A DNA stretch of 64,000 bases from positions 1,598,894 to 1,662,893 of the forward strand of contig ML213504.1 in the NCBI GenBank assembly GCA_004369045.1, in the 5' to 3' direction. Below are positions 22,401-34,722 of the stretch, piece by piece. The notes below the pieces were generated by a model. It worked only from the letters and a program-made list of their open reading frames with translations. It had not been told where the DNA came from and searched no databases. Every line of letters starts with the position of its first letter. Within the stretch, counting starts at the first letter, position 1. Both the position numbers and the translations under genes were made by a program. Origin of the DNA: Heliocybe sulcata. Its lineage: Eukaryota > Basidiomycota > Agaricomycetes > Gloeophyllales > Gloeophyllaceae.

Positions 22401-24059
22401 TGGATATGGACATGGACCAAACCATGAATCTCATGACGTTCTCCGCACCATACGAACTCTACCCGCCTGCCCCTCCTTCCGCGACAGATTCCGCTCAGAG
22501 AACACCAATATCTCCGAAGTCATCAGAAAATCTACTGGCTTCTCCTCCCAATGAGCGTACGGTGGAGGTGGAGGATGCCATGCGGGCACGCGCTGAGCAA
22601 GCCGAGAGCGCCGCAGAACGACTTCTGGAGCTAGTAGATTCGGAAGAAGAGGGTGCTCATCCTTCGCCTATCCCGCCTTCCCTGCTGCCTGGCTCAGCTG
22701 GGACCATTAAGGTGAAGGTGAAGCCTGGTCTGGCTGCTGCTCTCAGGAAGGGTCCGGCGCCGCCAGTGACACCCGACAACAGGAGTACTCGTATTCTAAA
22801 GGAGGCCGCATTGTTTAAGGATAGCCCTGCACCTAATGGGAAGTCTGGATCATTGATGGACGTATTGAAGGACGGGAAACACGAGACGGGATGGTGGCTG
22901 AAGCACATGACGCGTAAGTACCGCGACATATCGCTTTGTTCTGCGTAATGCCATACTTATCTGTTTGCAGTCATGGATCAAGCTACACCTTTGAAAGGCG
23001 ATAATGTCCCAGAAAAGATCTCCGAGCTTGAAGGCTATATTTCTGCTTTGCAGAGCGGTGAATGGGACGTACGGACATTGCAGAAACTGGCGTTGCTCTG
23101 CACCGAGACCCCGCTTGCCGATCAGGCTGCTGATGGCTTCATGGATCCATCTTCGCCTTTCGTCGACAAGACGGTTGCTCCTGGCTCCTCTGAGCTGTGG
23201 ACGCAAGAGAAGAGATTCACTAGACTGTTCAATGCATTGATTGAGATCCTGAATCCTGAACAGGTGGGATTGTTGATGTTCCATGCTGTCTGAGGAAACT
23301 GATAATCTTCCGTTCGCAGTCGGAGGACGAGTTAGAATACGGCTTGATCGTGCTATGGGAGATCATAGAGAACCAAGCACCCCTGCTGGAAGGCCGTGAA
23401 TCTGACGTCTTCTCCGTCATGTTAGGAACGAGGTACTGCAATAAGCTCCATGTAAGATAACACGTGTTCCCACATTTTCAGGATACTAATCAAGACTGTA
23501 GGTGCTGGAGGCCACCAACACAATACGGGACGCTCTGACGACTCGGGTCGAGCCAGTATATGGCCTCACAACTTTCCACTCCAACTTGAAGACTTTCCTT
23601 GCTGCGCCTCCCCCAACCTCCTCCACACCAGAGACAAAGTCTGGGATATATGCATTTGCTCTCGTCGCTATTGGAAAGTTCATCCTGCGACTACCGGCGG
23701 ACATTATTGAGGATGAACTCCCTCGTCTCAAGCCAACACTGATGGCGGCAAGTGCTCCTCAATTGTTTGTAGTGACTATCTTGACCTGTATTCCATCGTT
23801 CTAGGCACTGCATGACTCGTCTCTTATCGTGCGAGAATCCGCAGTAGCGTGCATCGTTGGAGCTCAACTTATGCTACGCGATGAGACGCATCTGTTCGCC
23901 ATCCTCGACGGGCTGGCGGACGAGAAGAAGAACCTCCTCATCTATATGTTTGATAAGCATGGAGCTCGAGGATTTAACCAGGGTTCGTCTGGGAGCCTGG
24001 AGAAGGAGATGCGAAGACTTGACACAAGAACAAGCACGCCGGTTCGAAAAGCCTCATGA
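19478..24059 (+). CDS. cls1: CLASP-family microtubule-stabilising protein (Cls1/Stu1-like)
   Basis: A large TOG-domain protein of the spindle midzone and microtubule plus ends. Multi-exon. The protein begins MDVDDSTLSRLVNQCKAG followed by HEAT/TOG repeats (VDAKIDAVTKLQAEFE, then VWRVREQSILTLVHI, ITPLVAVLEDGDANVRECAKQSVVELF). A Ser-rich linker follows, then a second TOG unit (RDRAITRVRGMIKAE, YSDILYINLLKMASLTKKIVAQGS, LWTTLQDKNVQARVYAIGHVK, GRT-like GVRTGSRACFWSFEAVW). A long basic Ser/Pro-rich linker contains a near-duplicate block at about 22030-22200. The C-terminal HEAT region ends SLIVRESAVACIVGAQLML. The TOG arrangement, with ISxxT-type phosphosites in the linker, fits CLASP rather than XMAP215. 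Confidence 0.93.
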
Positions 24060-24340
24060 CATGCCCGGAATCTCGATTACTATACTACACCGCTGTTTTT
24101 ATTCTTCCTCGACTTGCATTATAATTCGTAGCAGTGACAACAGCATGCCCTATATCCTCGTATTCTTCCAATTTTGTAGCTATGGATAACGTTTTGCGCA
24201 TGCTATCTTCTGTATTGTACACCCTGTTTATCAGTAGTTTGTGGCGCCCAGTATATCAATACGTTGGAGGGGAAGTCTATCGCAGCCTCGTCGACAGCAC
24301 GACAGCAATAAGATACAATAAATCACAAGAAGCCCATTAT

Positions 24341-26167
24341 TTACAGCGCTGGCCAACAATGGCTTTTCCGTGATCCTGCATAGCGACAAATGTTCAGCAC
24401 TCCACTAAGGCTGCAATCCCGGGCAACACTCACCTGCCACTCCTCCTTACTAATCCATAGTTGATGGAACGTCCCCAAGCTCGCCAGAATACTCCCACCC
24501 AGCCATCCGCCGTATCGACGCTCGACGGTGTTGCCTGGAGCATGCAGCTTAACCTAGAACAACTTTCATTGAGAAATGGATCACGCATCAGTAAATGGTA
24601 AAGCGTACCTGCCAGTGGCGGCTGAGCTCATTGTTCAACCGGTCGACAAGGCCACTGAAGAGACTCCCGCCGCCGGTGACGACCATATTGGACATGAGAA
24701 TGTGGCGTGTATCGGCGTCGCAGCTGCTGATGGAAGCGGTTATGAGGGAGGGAAGGGCGCGTGGGAGGTTGTCGTTACGGTCCTGTAGAATATCCGAGCA
24801 GCGTGATTTAGACTTGAGGTGAAGATTGGGGAAAGGGAGAAGAGAGGGGACGTACGGCGATCATGGAATGGTTGAAGTAGAGCTCGCCGACTGAGTACCG
24901 TTCTGGGCCGAAGTAGGTATTGAAGCCTGTTGGGAACTCGTACTGGCGGGCTGGGCGCTGAATCACTGCTCTATTGGAGATCGACAGGTTAGTGCGATGA
25001 GCAGGAACGGGCTGAACTTGGGGAAGCGTACTGTTCGTTCCAGCCTTGATCAAGGACACCGGCAACGCTTTGAACCCACTCGTCCACCTCCCGCCCCTCG
25101 GCCCATACACGCCAGCTGTCCGTCGTCTGCGATATACGGTCTTCTCGCGGGGTGAATTTGGGTGGCTGACCCGGTTCTACTGGCTTCACATTTAACATAA
25201 CAGGTAAGATTGCGACAGAGGGAATGAGAGGTCTGTTTACCATTTTGCTTGCGATGAGTTGATGTGGAAGGAGTTGGATGGCGGGGCGGTGTTGGGTAGG
25301 GGAGGTGAGGAGGTGTTTTGCGTGCGCGTGCACGAGTTGAGGAAGAGCTGAGTACTGCAAGCCTGTCACAGAGTTAATTCTGGGTCAATCGGTCAAGTCC
25401 GAATACAGGGTCTTTACCCTTTCGAAGCACAAATCCGTCCACGACGGGCGTCACGCTAGCCATTGACTGTCCAATATCCACTACCAGCGCTGAACCCTTG
25501 CCTGCTGCGAAACTTTCTTATGGCGTACGTCAGTCGGGTCGATGACTAGCAGCTAACCGTGAGTAGAGAGATCCTCACGCGTTCAGGACGCCGGTGTTTG
25601 CGATGTAGAAGGCGGGTACTTGGAACTCTTCGAACATAATTTCGGCCATACGCTCGCGGTTGGCTGGGGTATTCCAGGCCGGCTCGGTGACGAGGACGGG
25701 GTGCTCAATGGGATTACAGCGCATTACGTCCTTCAGGGCATAGGAAATGAGAGGTGGGATGGGCGCGAAGTCGTGGACTACATAGTTGGTAAATCAGCGA
25801 CAGCTGTATAGTGATCTATAATTTGACTCACTCATTCCGTTCTGCATGGGGTTCGCGATTTCCATGTCCGGCCTCCACATGGACGGGCCGTTCTGACCAA
25901 TGTACATTTTGGCGTTCGGACGGGTCGCTGGACTCTCTTGCGAGCCGTCCCCCATTTCCACGTCATCTCCAGTGGAGGTTTCTGCAATATAGCCGTACGA
26001 TGTAGGTATAATTGCTTTGGGGGTGTCGTCCCCCGCGTATCCGGCGCGAACAGACGAAGAACCGATGTCTACTACCAACGCCGCCACTTCATCTGTGGAG
26101 GAATGATTAACATAACATCATCAGGGTTTTGCTGGTATTATTAGTTACCTCCGCCGTACTGAACCAT
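24341..26167 (-). CDS. arp4: Actin-related protein 4 (Arp4)
   Basis: Nuclear actin-related subunit shared by NuA4, SWR1 and INO80-type chromatin complexes. Multi-exon. The start is [31 protein letters not shown]; the [13 protein letters not shown] phosphate-1 motif is clear. An Arp4-type acidic insertion ([14 protein letters not shown]) follows, then [13 protein letters not shown]. The middle exons include residues for [13 protein letters not shown]-like and [12 protein letters not shown]-like segments, and the end reads [21 protein letters not shown] then [26 protein letters not shown] is the Arp4 form of the actin SILASLSTFQQMWI. Head-to-head with Erb1, 195 bases between starts. Confidence 0.93.
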
Positions 26168-26362
26168 AGCAGACAGCAAAGTACAAGAGAAAGAGATGTG
26201 AGCAAGTGAACGAGAGCAATATTGAAGCAGGACGCGCTTGAACCGAGTCGATCAAATCTCGGAAGCACCCGAAGCGCGTCCTCCAAAAATTGGTGCTAAA
26301 TTTAGACACGGGTGCACAACTTCACATCTGAGTTTCTGCTGTCTGGGCTGGTGGTCTCTGAT

Positions 26363-29043
26363 ATGGCCTCCAAGGACTTAAAGCGCAGCACAAAGAAGAG
26401 GAAGCAAGTGGAAGATGAGCCAGAGGAGGAAGATCTCTCGCGAGCAGTTGCTCTGGAGATGCCGAGTGACGAGGAGGCAGACGAGCCTGCCTTTTCAGAC
26501 GATGGGGAGGTCGACGAGTTCCCTGAGATAGACGCTGCGAGTGACAGCGATACTCCGGACGAAGAGGGTGAGGGCGATCAAGAGGACGAGGAAGAGACGG
26601 ATGCCGAGAGCGACCAAGAGGAGGGAGAACAATCAGGTTCAGACAACGAGATCCATCCCTTCCCTATAGCCAAAACCATCATTTCCGATATCACGAAACA
26701 ACCAAAACGTGTATATCCTGAAATTGAAGCAGAATACGATTCCGACTCGTCGACCGAAGATGTAAGCAAACCACGCCGTATACGTCTATGCACTCTGAGA
26801 TGAATCAAGTTATCTTAGGACCCAAACCGCGTCGGCAATGTACCGCTGCACTGGTATGACGATATGCCGCATATTGGCTATGATATGAATGGCAAGAAGA
26901 TATTTAGACCTGCTCAAGGAGACGAGCTCGACAAATTTCTGGACACGGTCGAGGATCCCAAGTCTTGGTACGTCGTCCGGTTGTCATATGCTCGTACCTC
27001 GCCTGACTGTCCTATCGACCCAGGATGTCTGCATTTGATAAGTCCTTACAAATGGACAAACCGCTAACAGCCGAAGAGCTGGACATCATTCGTCGGCTCC
27101 AGGCAAATGAAAACCCTGATGCTGATTATGACCCTTACGAGCCCACTGTGGAATGGTTCACCGGCCCAGACAAGGAGGAGAAGATGCCCCTGTCCGCTGC
27201 GCCCGAGCCGAAGAGACGCTGGGTGCCCAGCAAATGGGAGAAGAAAAAGGTCCGCGAAAGAACAAACGAATCCATCCCGTAGCGATACTCAGTTTCATCT
27301 ATTTTAGGTGATGAAAATAGTTCGTGCTATCCGGCAAGGACGCATCGTCCCCTCCAAACCGAAATCTACTCAACCACAATACTACTCGATTTGGAACGAG
27401 CCTACGGACAGCCAACACCCCGCCCCGCTCCCCGCCCCCAAACCCGCGTTACCTACGAATGCCGAGTCGTACAACCCCCCAGAGGAGTACCTCCCAACCG
27501 AGGAAGAGCGCAAGGAGTGGGAGTCGCAGGACAAGGAGGACCGCGAGCGCAACTTCCTCCCGCACAAGTACGGCGCGCTGCGGCTCGTGCCCGCCTACGA
27601 CCAGTTTATCCAGGAGCGCTTCGGCCGGCAGCTGGATCTGTATCTCGCTCCGCGCGTGCAGCGGGCGAAGTTGAACATCGACCCGGAGAGTCTGATACCC
27701 AAGTTGCCGAGCCCGAACAGCTTGAAGCCGTTCCCTAGCTACCGCGCGCTGTCTTTCGTCCACGGGAAGGGCAGGGCGAGGTGCCTTGGCGTTAGTCCTG
27801 ACGGCGCTTGGGTGGTCAGCGGTGATGAGGGTGGCGTGGTTAGTCTCTGGGAGGTCACTGTTGGCCGCGAGGTCAAGAGGTGGACCTTTGGTGGTAAGAT
27901 TGGATCATTAGATTGGTGTCCAAGGACAGACGTTAGCTTCTTCGTCATCGGAGTGTAAGTATACCTTGCCTGATGCGTGTATTCCTTTATGGTGCGGACG
28001 CTAACCCCGTTTGCACTAGTGAGGACCATCTGCACTTTGTCATCCCGCCAAACCTGCCTTCTGGCGTGCTAACTGCGACACAGTCATTGCTAGCACCAGC
28101 CGCTCTGCCTCCCGCGCCCGCTACGCCGTCCCCCGTTAAATGGGTGTCCTCTTCATCTTCGGCATCCTTGGATGAGCCTATTCTCACCTTGCAACTCCCC
28201 ACGCTGTCTGGACTTCCGGGTCAAATAACGTGGCATCGGCGGGGCGACTACCTCGCATCAGTTTGTATGATTTTCTTGTCTACTGTGGAAGCGAACAGGT
28301 TGTGCTAATTATGCCTTTGCTCGACAGCAAACCGGGAAGGCCAGGGGAGCGTCTGGATACACCAGATGTCCCGGCGGCATTCGCAAGCGCCGTTCAAGAA
28401 GGTCAAGGGCTCCATACAGATGGTGCTCTTCCATCCGTCCAGGCCTGACTTTTTCGTCGCGGTACGTGCTGATTGCTATGTACCGCGTCTATCATCCATC
28501 AGCATGCTGACATGATACCTCGGACAGACACAGCGCTATGTGCGGATGTACAACCTTGCCGAGCAGAAGCTGTTGAAGACGCTAATGCCTGGGATAAAAT
28601 GGATATCTTCTATGGATATCCACCCATCGGGCGATCACCTGATCGTAGGCGGGTACGACCGGAAATTGTGCTGGTTCGATCTGGAGCTGAGCGATAAACC
28701 CTATAAGAATCTTCGGTGCGTCGCTAGGGCGATTGTGCGACCTTGTACAGCGCTCCTAACGTGTTTCCAACTGTGCAGGTACCACACGAAGGCGATTAGG
28801 TCCCTCCACTTCCACCCTACGTATCCGCTGTTCGCGTCATCGTCGGATGATGGGACGATACAAGTGTTCCACGCGAGGGTATACAATGACCTCATGACGG
28901 ACCCGCTCATTGTGCCTTTGAAGATTCTGAGAGGGCATGATATCAAGGACGGGCTTGGGGTACTTCAGGTTAGGTGGTGCCGGGGACAACCTTGGCTCGC
29001 GAGCGCTGGAGCTGATGGGAAGGTGGCAGTATGGTGCAGTTGA
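26363..29043 (+). CDS. erb1: Ribosome biogenesis protein Erb1/BOP1
   Basis: Scaffold of the PeBoW (Nop7-Erb1-Ytm1) complex needed for 27S pre-rRNA processing and 60S assembly in the nucleolus. Multi-exon. A long acidic, lysine-containing N-terminus ([13 protein letters not shown] onward) precedes the BOP1NT domain: [58 protein letters not shown] and [14 protein letters not shown]-like [17 protein letters not shown]40 repeats then begin [34 protein letters not shown] and end [15 protein letters not shown]. The ATG at 26363 is the first in frame. Confidence 0.96.
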
Positions 29044-29938
29044 CCCACTTTTGAGGCGATCGGTCGGTATGGATTCATTTTTCCGCCGGCGACGGTGACC
29101 TTGATCCCCTTCATTTCGCGTGTCTATCGCGTATGGAACATCAGTGCTTGTTCTATCGCGGACCGCTCATGTCCGGTCCCGTGGAGGGTGTTATTGGAAT
29201 TAACCCTATTTTACTGTCATGGCGTTGACCATGAGTGCGACGATGCGGTAATTTCGAGTTCATTTCGGAGGCGAATGCCGGCACTGGTGCAGTACGCCCG
29301 AACGTACGCAGGACCACTGTGATAGACGGGGATAGCGTCGCCGTTGGTAACTGTGAACAAAGTTCTGTGGGTCCCGGATATCATATTTTGCGAGCTTGGG
29401 CCTTGGCTGGAGGCAGCTGAATATTCGGCACGGCAGCAAAGACGAAACCTGATTGGGAAGGTCAGAAATGATGGCGGAATTGGTTCCGTGTGGCTGCGAT
29501 GCATCTCGTCTATATCTAGATATCATCTGCATTTCCCCCGCTTGCGTTACGGCAAGATTTTCCTCGTCCGATGCAAAGTCGAGAGCTGTATAGAACACAT
29601 AGTATGCTGGTAGGGTGCAGTTCATCTGATTTTCAACCTCGGTAAATGGGGGAGAGATGAGCAGAAGCGATAACCATATGGACGCGTGTCGTTGTTCCAA
29701 AAAGGCACGGACACAAAGCAGTGCACGTATAAGGCAAGGCCCATCTCCTCCAGAGAAGCCATGCGAAGGGAAGCCTGACAGCCCGTCATGGCCTTCTTAC
29801 TCTCAGCCTCTTTACCATTGATAGGCTCCAGTACCTTCTCCCTTATATGCGCCATCTTTCCTACCCCTCGACCGCTCACTCTCCTCGAAGTCTTGGTTAC
29901 GGCAGACGCTCTCTACCCTCTGCCATTTAATCGTCACA
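29044..29938. other. Intergenic, no supported gene
   Basis: Holds the 3' end of Erb1 and the promoter of the membrane-protein gene. Open frames of 146 codons (29260-29700) and 85 codons (29622-29879), both on the minus strand, lack recognisable domains. The second contains an amphipathic-looking KVLEPINGKEAESKK stretch, but there is no homology or splice support, so neither is called. Confidence 0.45.
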
Positions 29939-31830
29939 ATGACCAGCTGGTCGAGTACTGCAGAGCTTGCCAAGGATAGCGGTGAGCTAAAACTTATGCT
30001 CTGTTGAGAAGTCCGTGCTGATGTTCTCACAGAGGTTTTCATCCGTTTACTCTTCGCCCTCTTCGGTCTTTACTGCTGGGAGCTCCTCTCCACGGTCAGC
30101 TTCGAGTGGTCCCTCATTCGCGGTACACGGAAATTCAAGTGGCCTTTGGTATGTCTCCTCAAGCCTATTGCGAGTTCCACCTCACTGAAGTCTTCATGGG
30201 AAACAGAGTATGTCGGACAGTGCCTGCGCTGAGCAGTCAGTTCTGAGTTGCCTGCTTCACAGCTTTCTTCTTCCTCTCCCGATACTCCATCCTATGGGCC
30301 CTCATCGGATTGTGCGTAGAATTTCCTCCGCTCAGAGCGAGTCTGACATAAGACTGTCATCAGGATCATCTCCTTTTCGGTCACGTCCGAGGTACGTCCT
30401 TCATCTATCAGATTGCATCCGACGTAACTCAGCGATTAATCCCAGGTCAACTGTAATGTACGTCCAGTAAAACATTCCGGTTTGACAGGATACTCATGCC
30501 AGTGTCATCCTCAAGGCGCTATACACATTCAACTCCGTATGTGCCGGCTTTCTGTCATAATGTCATGATTTTCTGAAGTTTTGATTGACTAGTTCTGCGG
30601 GAACATGGCCATATTGGCAGCGTCTACCTCGCTCATGCTTCGCACGTGGGTTTTCCCATTCGGTTCCGCTGAACGCCCGCTTGATTCTAACATGCCACCT
30701 TGACCCTGCAGAATTGCCTTATGGGAACGCTCAATGAAGATCGTGGTCCCACTCGGCATCCTTTGCCTGGGCCACTGGGCCCTCCTGTGGTACGGCATGT
30801 TCATCGTGAAAGCCGAATGGAGTCCAGAGGCCAACACCTGCGCGGTGGACAAGACCAACCACACGTTCCTCAGCATCAACCTGTTTTACAGTGAGCCCTT
30901 TACTGGCTGAAGGTGGCTTGATGCTGATTTTTGCGGTAGCTATGGGCTTTGATCTCACTGTGCTGGTCTTGACGGTGACGTCCTTGATTCGGTCGGATGG
31001 GCGGTCGGGCCTGTGGAAGATACTGTTCACGGATGGCTTGGTCTACTTCGTGGCGACCGCATCGGCCAACTCTGTGCCTGCTGTACGTACATAAGCTGGC
31101 GTCCTCTCTGCTCCTTACATTGACCAATCAATTCCGATACAGATCTTGAATGTATTGAACCTAAATAGTGAGTTGTGACCTGAAAGGTTGATATGACTGC
31201 GTGCTGATTTCATTTACTAGCTACGATGAATGTGTAAGTAGACAGCCAGATATCTGGCCTCGCCGGAAGCTGACCAGAAATCGTTGTTGTCTCGTCTAGC
31301 ATTGCGACAGTACGTTCACTGCGTCCTGTTATCTCCACGGCCTGATCTCACTTTGTCTTCAGGTCCCCGCTGCCACAGTTGCCTCGATCGCCGCCTGCAG
31401 AGCAGTGATCCGCCTACAAGACTACGCCAAGCGAGACCCATACGTGCACAGCGCCTCCCTCATCGCCAACGAAGTCCGCTTCTCGCGCTATATGCCTGCG
31501 GTGAAGACGCCGCGCTACACCACGCGGCCGGAGATCCGCGTCACGACGGACCAGATCGTCATGCAGGACATGTCGTGAGTGCCTCTCTCCCCCATCAGAG
31601 CTCAACATTCAGGTAGCTCACTGCGGTCCAGACCAGTGTCTGACACGGCCGTGGGCACGCCGTACGACCGCACACCGTTCGACGGAACGAACGGGATTCT
31701 GCACGAGATGAAGAAGGCGGAGGAGACGTCCGAGTCGCTCGAGTCGCAGTCCTCCGGCGCGCACGGGATCCACGTGCAGTTCACAAGCAGTACAAAAGAC
31801 GGGGACGACTCTGCCGCCCGCGCCGTCTAG
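29939..31830 (+). CDS. Polytopic membrane protein, probably seven-helix, basidiomycete-type
   Basis: About ten short exons. I do not recognise a named enzyme. The N-terminal part reads ELAKDSEVFIRLLFALFGLYCWELL, SFEWSLIRGTRKFKWPL, then SRYSILWALIGLIISFSV, LYTFNSFCGNMAILAASTSLMLRTIALWER, VVPLGILCLGHWALLWYGMFIV, TMGFDLTVLVLTVTSLI and DGLVYFVATASANSVPAILNVLNLNTTMNVIATVPAATVASIAACRAVIRL, giving around seven hydrophobic spans. A soluble Ser/Thr-rich tail of about 110 residues ends it. This layout recurs in a large basidiomycete family of unknown function and resembles a receptor or channel topology, but no ligand or role can be read here. Confidence 0.8.
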
Positions 31831-32125
31831 ACTCTGGTTGAAGGGAAGGGAGAAGTATAACGACATGAAAGGCTGTATACATTGATGATACCTAACTGTC
31901 TATAATAGCGGTCCACCCACTCGCATCAGTCTTACCTCTGTAATCGGTTTTGAGGTTCCGCCGTTGCACGGCGTGTTGTGTTAATATTGAGTCACACTTA
32001 CTATGTAGCATCACTCCTTCGATAGACACAATGGGCAGGCGTTGGCAATAAATTACGGATACCAATATTTATACTTTTTTCGTCCGTACAAACGTCCCTC
32101 GTCCGAGATCCTGAACCCTTATGAA

Positions 32126-32847
32126 TCACCGTCTACGATGTGAGCGGCCGGCCTTGCGTCGCGCCGCGACGCCGCCCTGTCTGTTCATACCCTTTGCTTG
32201 TGGCCGGGCGGGCAGGCCCTTTGATAGCCGCCATTGTTCTCTGCGGGAGTTGCGCGGTCCGTGTGTGGATATCTTCTGGGATTGTGAGGAGGATGGTTGG
32301 CCATCCAAGTCCATTGCGTCTGGTGGGCGAGAAAAGGGGTGTGGATGTGGAAGATAAATAATGGCTTGGGAAAATAGTGGAGAGGGACCGAACCTGAAGT
32401 ACCGGTATTCGAGACAGGCTGGCTGTCTGCAGGGGCGCAAAGGATCGGTCAGCAACGATCTCTCGCCCGATGTGACGTAACAAAGGTATCGGGGTATGTC
32501 GGCTCTCCCAGCCCTTCTCTTTCTTTTCAGCGGGCTTCGCCCCAGGCAGCCAGCCCCGCCCACTCCTGCATCGTCTCCGGCGTGACACAGTCCTGATCAC
32601 ACAGCCCGAAAAACGGGAAGCAGCACCAACCTGCGATAATCTTATCTTCATCTGTCCATCCCTCCTTCTCTCCCTCTCCTTCTCCTTCTGAGACCTCCCT
32701 AAAGTCTGCTGGGTCCGCTGCTTTGAGAGCGACGAGCTTCTGGTTGAGCCTGTTCAGGCGGGCGGCCTCGGTCGCGGCGTAGACACCCACTTCGCGCTTC
32801 TTGGAGCGGAAGGCGCGCTTGGTCTTTGAGCGCAGAGATTTTGCCAT
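32126..32847 (-). CDS. LLP-homolog nucleolar protein (DUF2423, yeast YBL028C-like)
   Basis: A small basic nuclear/nucleolar protein. The start MAKSLRSKTKRAFRSKKREVGVYAATEAARLNRLN is the DUF2423 signature. The C-terminal part KISTHGPRNSRREQWRLSKGLPARP, then KGMNRQGGVAARRKAGRSHRRR is the conserved tail of the same family, in a different frame, so at least one intron lies between about 32590 and 32320. The acceptor just before GCAATGGACTTG (about 32318) is likely; the donor position is uncertain. The family associates with pre-60S material, which fits, but that is from memory rather than sequence. Divergent from the DUF1769 gene. Confidence 0.82.
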
Positions 32848-33363
32848 GGTGGTGGTAAGTGGTGGTAGAGGTACAGGCGGAATATTGTGAGCGGAGTTAT
32901 GAGTCCCCACGGTGCCGTGTGGCTGTGCCTGGGCACTGCCACCACGCGATGTGTGCTGAGGTGTTCACCACTTCCAAGTCATACACTCCTTCCTGAGCCT
33001 TCTAGGTTCTCCTGGCGCTACCTAGTCTGCTTGGACGTATCATTCGGATGTGCTGTTCCCTTCGATAAGCGCCTGTCGACTAGTCACGGTGCCAGCCTCC
33101 TCGAAATAACGATAACTGCTCTGTACCTTCTACGTCTTTGTCTGGGATAGTCATATATCCTCGACGGACTCACCACTTATGGTACGACATACTCATAACG
33201 AGTCCTCTCAACGTCTACCCTGAATGATCGAGAATATTGTAAGCCGGACCCAAAGATGGGTCCGATCGATGTCGTCATAGGCAGGCGCTACCTTTAGCTC
33301 CCTACGCGTCTGCGAACTCGTCCAGCGCCCTCGTCCGAACTCTCCATTACCACCCCCGCCACC
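32848..33363. promoter_or_regulatory. Divergent spacer between LLP-like and DUF1769 genes
   Basis: About 516 bases holding both promoters. Nothing further was recognised. Confidence 0.35.
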
Positions 33364-34331
33364 ATGCCCAGCCTGCGCATCCTCGCTGGCCCCGACACCT
33401 CCAACCTCCAAGACATCACCGCCCTCGTCAACACAGGCGCGCCCCACCCCGTCGCCTCCGCCGCCTTCGCCGGCTCGCTCGCAGTGTACCTCAAAGACGT
33501 CCCGGGCGCGGACGGCCACGCCCACGACGCAGCGCATGCCTACTTTGGCTCGCCGGAGCGTGCGGACAAGACGTGGAGCATCCAGGCTCGCGGTACGTGC
33601 CCCTTCTGCACGTGCGGGACGTCGTTAAAGGAGGATTGCCAGGCCGCTTCCTCGAGCCGCGCTCCGCAGACGACGTCGTGCTCGGCGTCGTCCTGGACCG
33701 CCCGCTCAGCCTCCCTTGGGGCTTCGGCGCCTTGCTCAAGCTCATGAAGTACATCGACCCGACGCTCGAAGAGGATCTGGCATCCTCCACTAAGCCCTGG
33801 GCGCTCTCCCCCCTAATTTCCGCCATCCCCCACCTCGTGCACCAACCGCGTTCCGGATCCGATACGCCATTCCCGCCGGCCGCGCCTCTCGCGGACGACA
33901 CGCATACGCTGCGGCTTACCAGCGACAGCGATAGTGCGGGGTACGATACCGCGGAGAAGCGGCGCGCCTTCTTCCGCGATCCTTCGAACCGCCAGCAAGT
34001 CACTTTCGGGCCTGAAGATGTACTGACCCTCGACTTCTGCCACGGGCATCTCGAGTTCGAGCCGCGCCTCGCGCTGAAGCTGCCCGGCGGGAAGAGCGTC
34101 GATCTCACCGCGTACTGGGACGGCCAACCGGTGCGGTTTGTGTGCTGTGAACGCGGGAAGGGCGGGATCGCGGACGGGGACGGGGAGAAGTGGGGGCGTG
34201 TGTTTTGGTGTGTAGTGATTGAGCCGGAGGAAACGCCGGATACGGGGAGTGAGGATGATGATGGGGATGGGGAGAGCGAGTCGGGGGAATCGGAGTATGC
34301 GGATGCGGAGGGCAACGATGATGTGGACTGA
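33364..34331 (+). CDS. DUF1769 family protein (UPF0590; Duc1-like)
   Basis: Two exons (33364-33592 and 33643-34331) give about 305 residues. The family core is visible: MPSLRILAGPDTSNL and TGAPHPVASAAFAGSLAVYLKDV (GP....L.....N.......S..F.G...V.IK), TWSIQARGRFL, DVVLGVVLDRPLSLPWGFGALLKLMKYIDPTLEEDL, RRAFFRDPSNRQQVTFGPEDVLTLDFCHGHLEFE and a C-terminal acidic tail. In fission yeast the Duc1 member sits at the cell cortex and binds PI(4,5)P2 (family knowledge). The GC content is notably higher than in neighbouring genes, and a long antisense open frame is a by-product of that. Confidence 0.88.
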
Positions 34332-34722
34332 GGACTGTCGAATGAGAGATGCATTGTCGCTGGGGGGACGTTGAAAACAGCTGGAACCGTGACTCATACC
34401 TGATGGCGGAATACTGTGGTAAGTGAAAGTACATCTTGCCCGGCGTGATGTGTGCGGATGTGGCCTGAACAGCCGGATATAGAGGAGCTGCTTTCTGTCA
34501 AATTGAACGTTGGAAAGCGTAGCGGAGCGCATAGCTTCCAGGAATTGATAGAGCGATCTTCTCCGCTGGAACACTCAGACTGGCCAGCAGCGAGACTTTA
34601 CAAGCCGATGTTCTGACGGGATATATGCCTGAAAGCCCTTGCCGCCAGATAGGATACAACGATGATGCAAAGTCAGCAAAGCACAAGTTATACCGTGTAG
34701 ATTCTAAATGGGATTGGCAGAT
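34332..34722. other. Intergenic between convergent DUF1769 and Rdx genes
   Basis: Expected to hold two 3' ends. Nothing else recognised. Confidence 0.4.

Noticed and set aside
29260-29879. Minus-strand open frames between Erb1 and the membrane-protein gene
   Set aside because: No domain, no splice signals joining the two, and length within chance for this composition.
33491-34354. Long minus-strand open frame (287 codons) across the DUF1769 gene
   Set aside because: It is antisense to a clear gene in very GC-rich DNA and its translation is Ser/Arg/Pro-rich with no domain.
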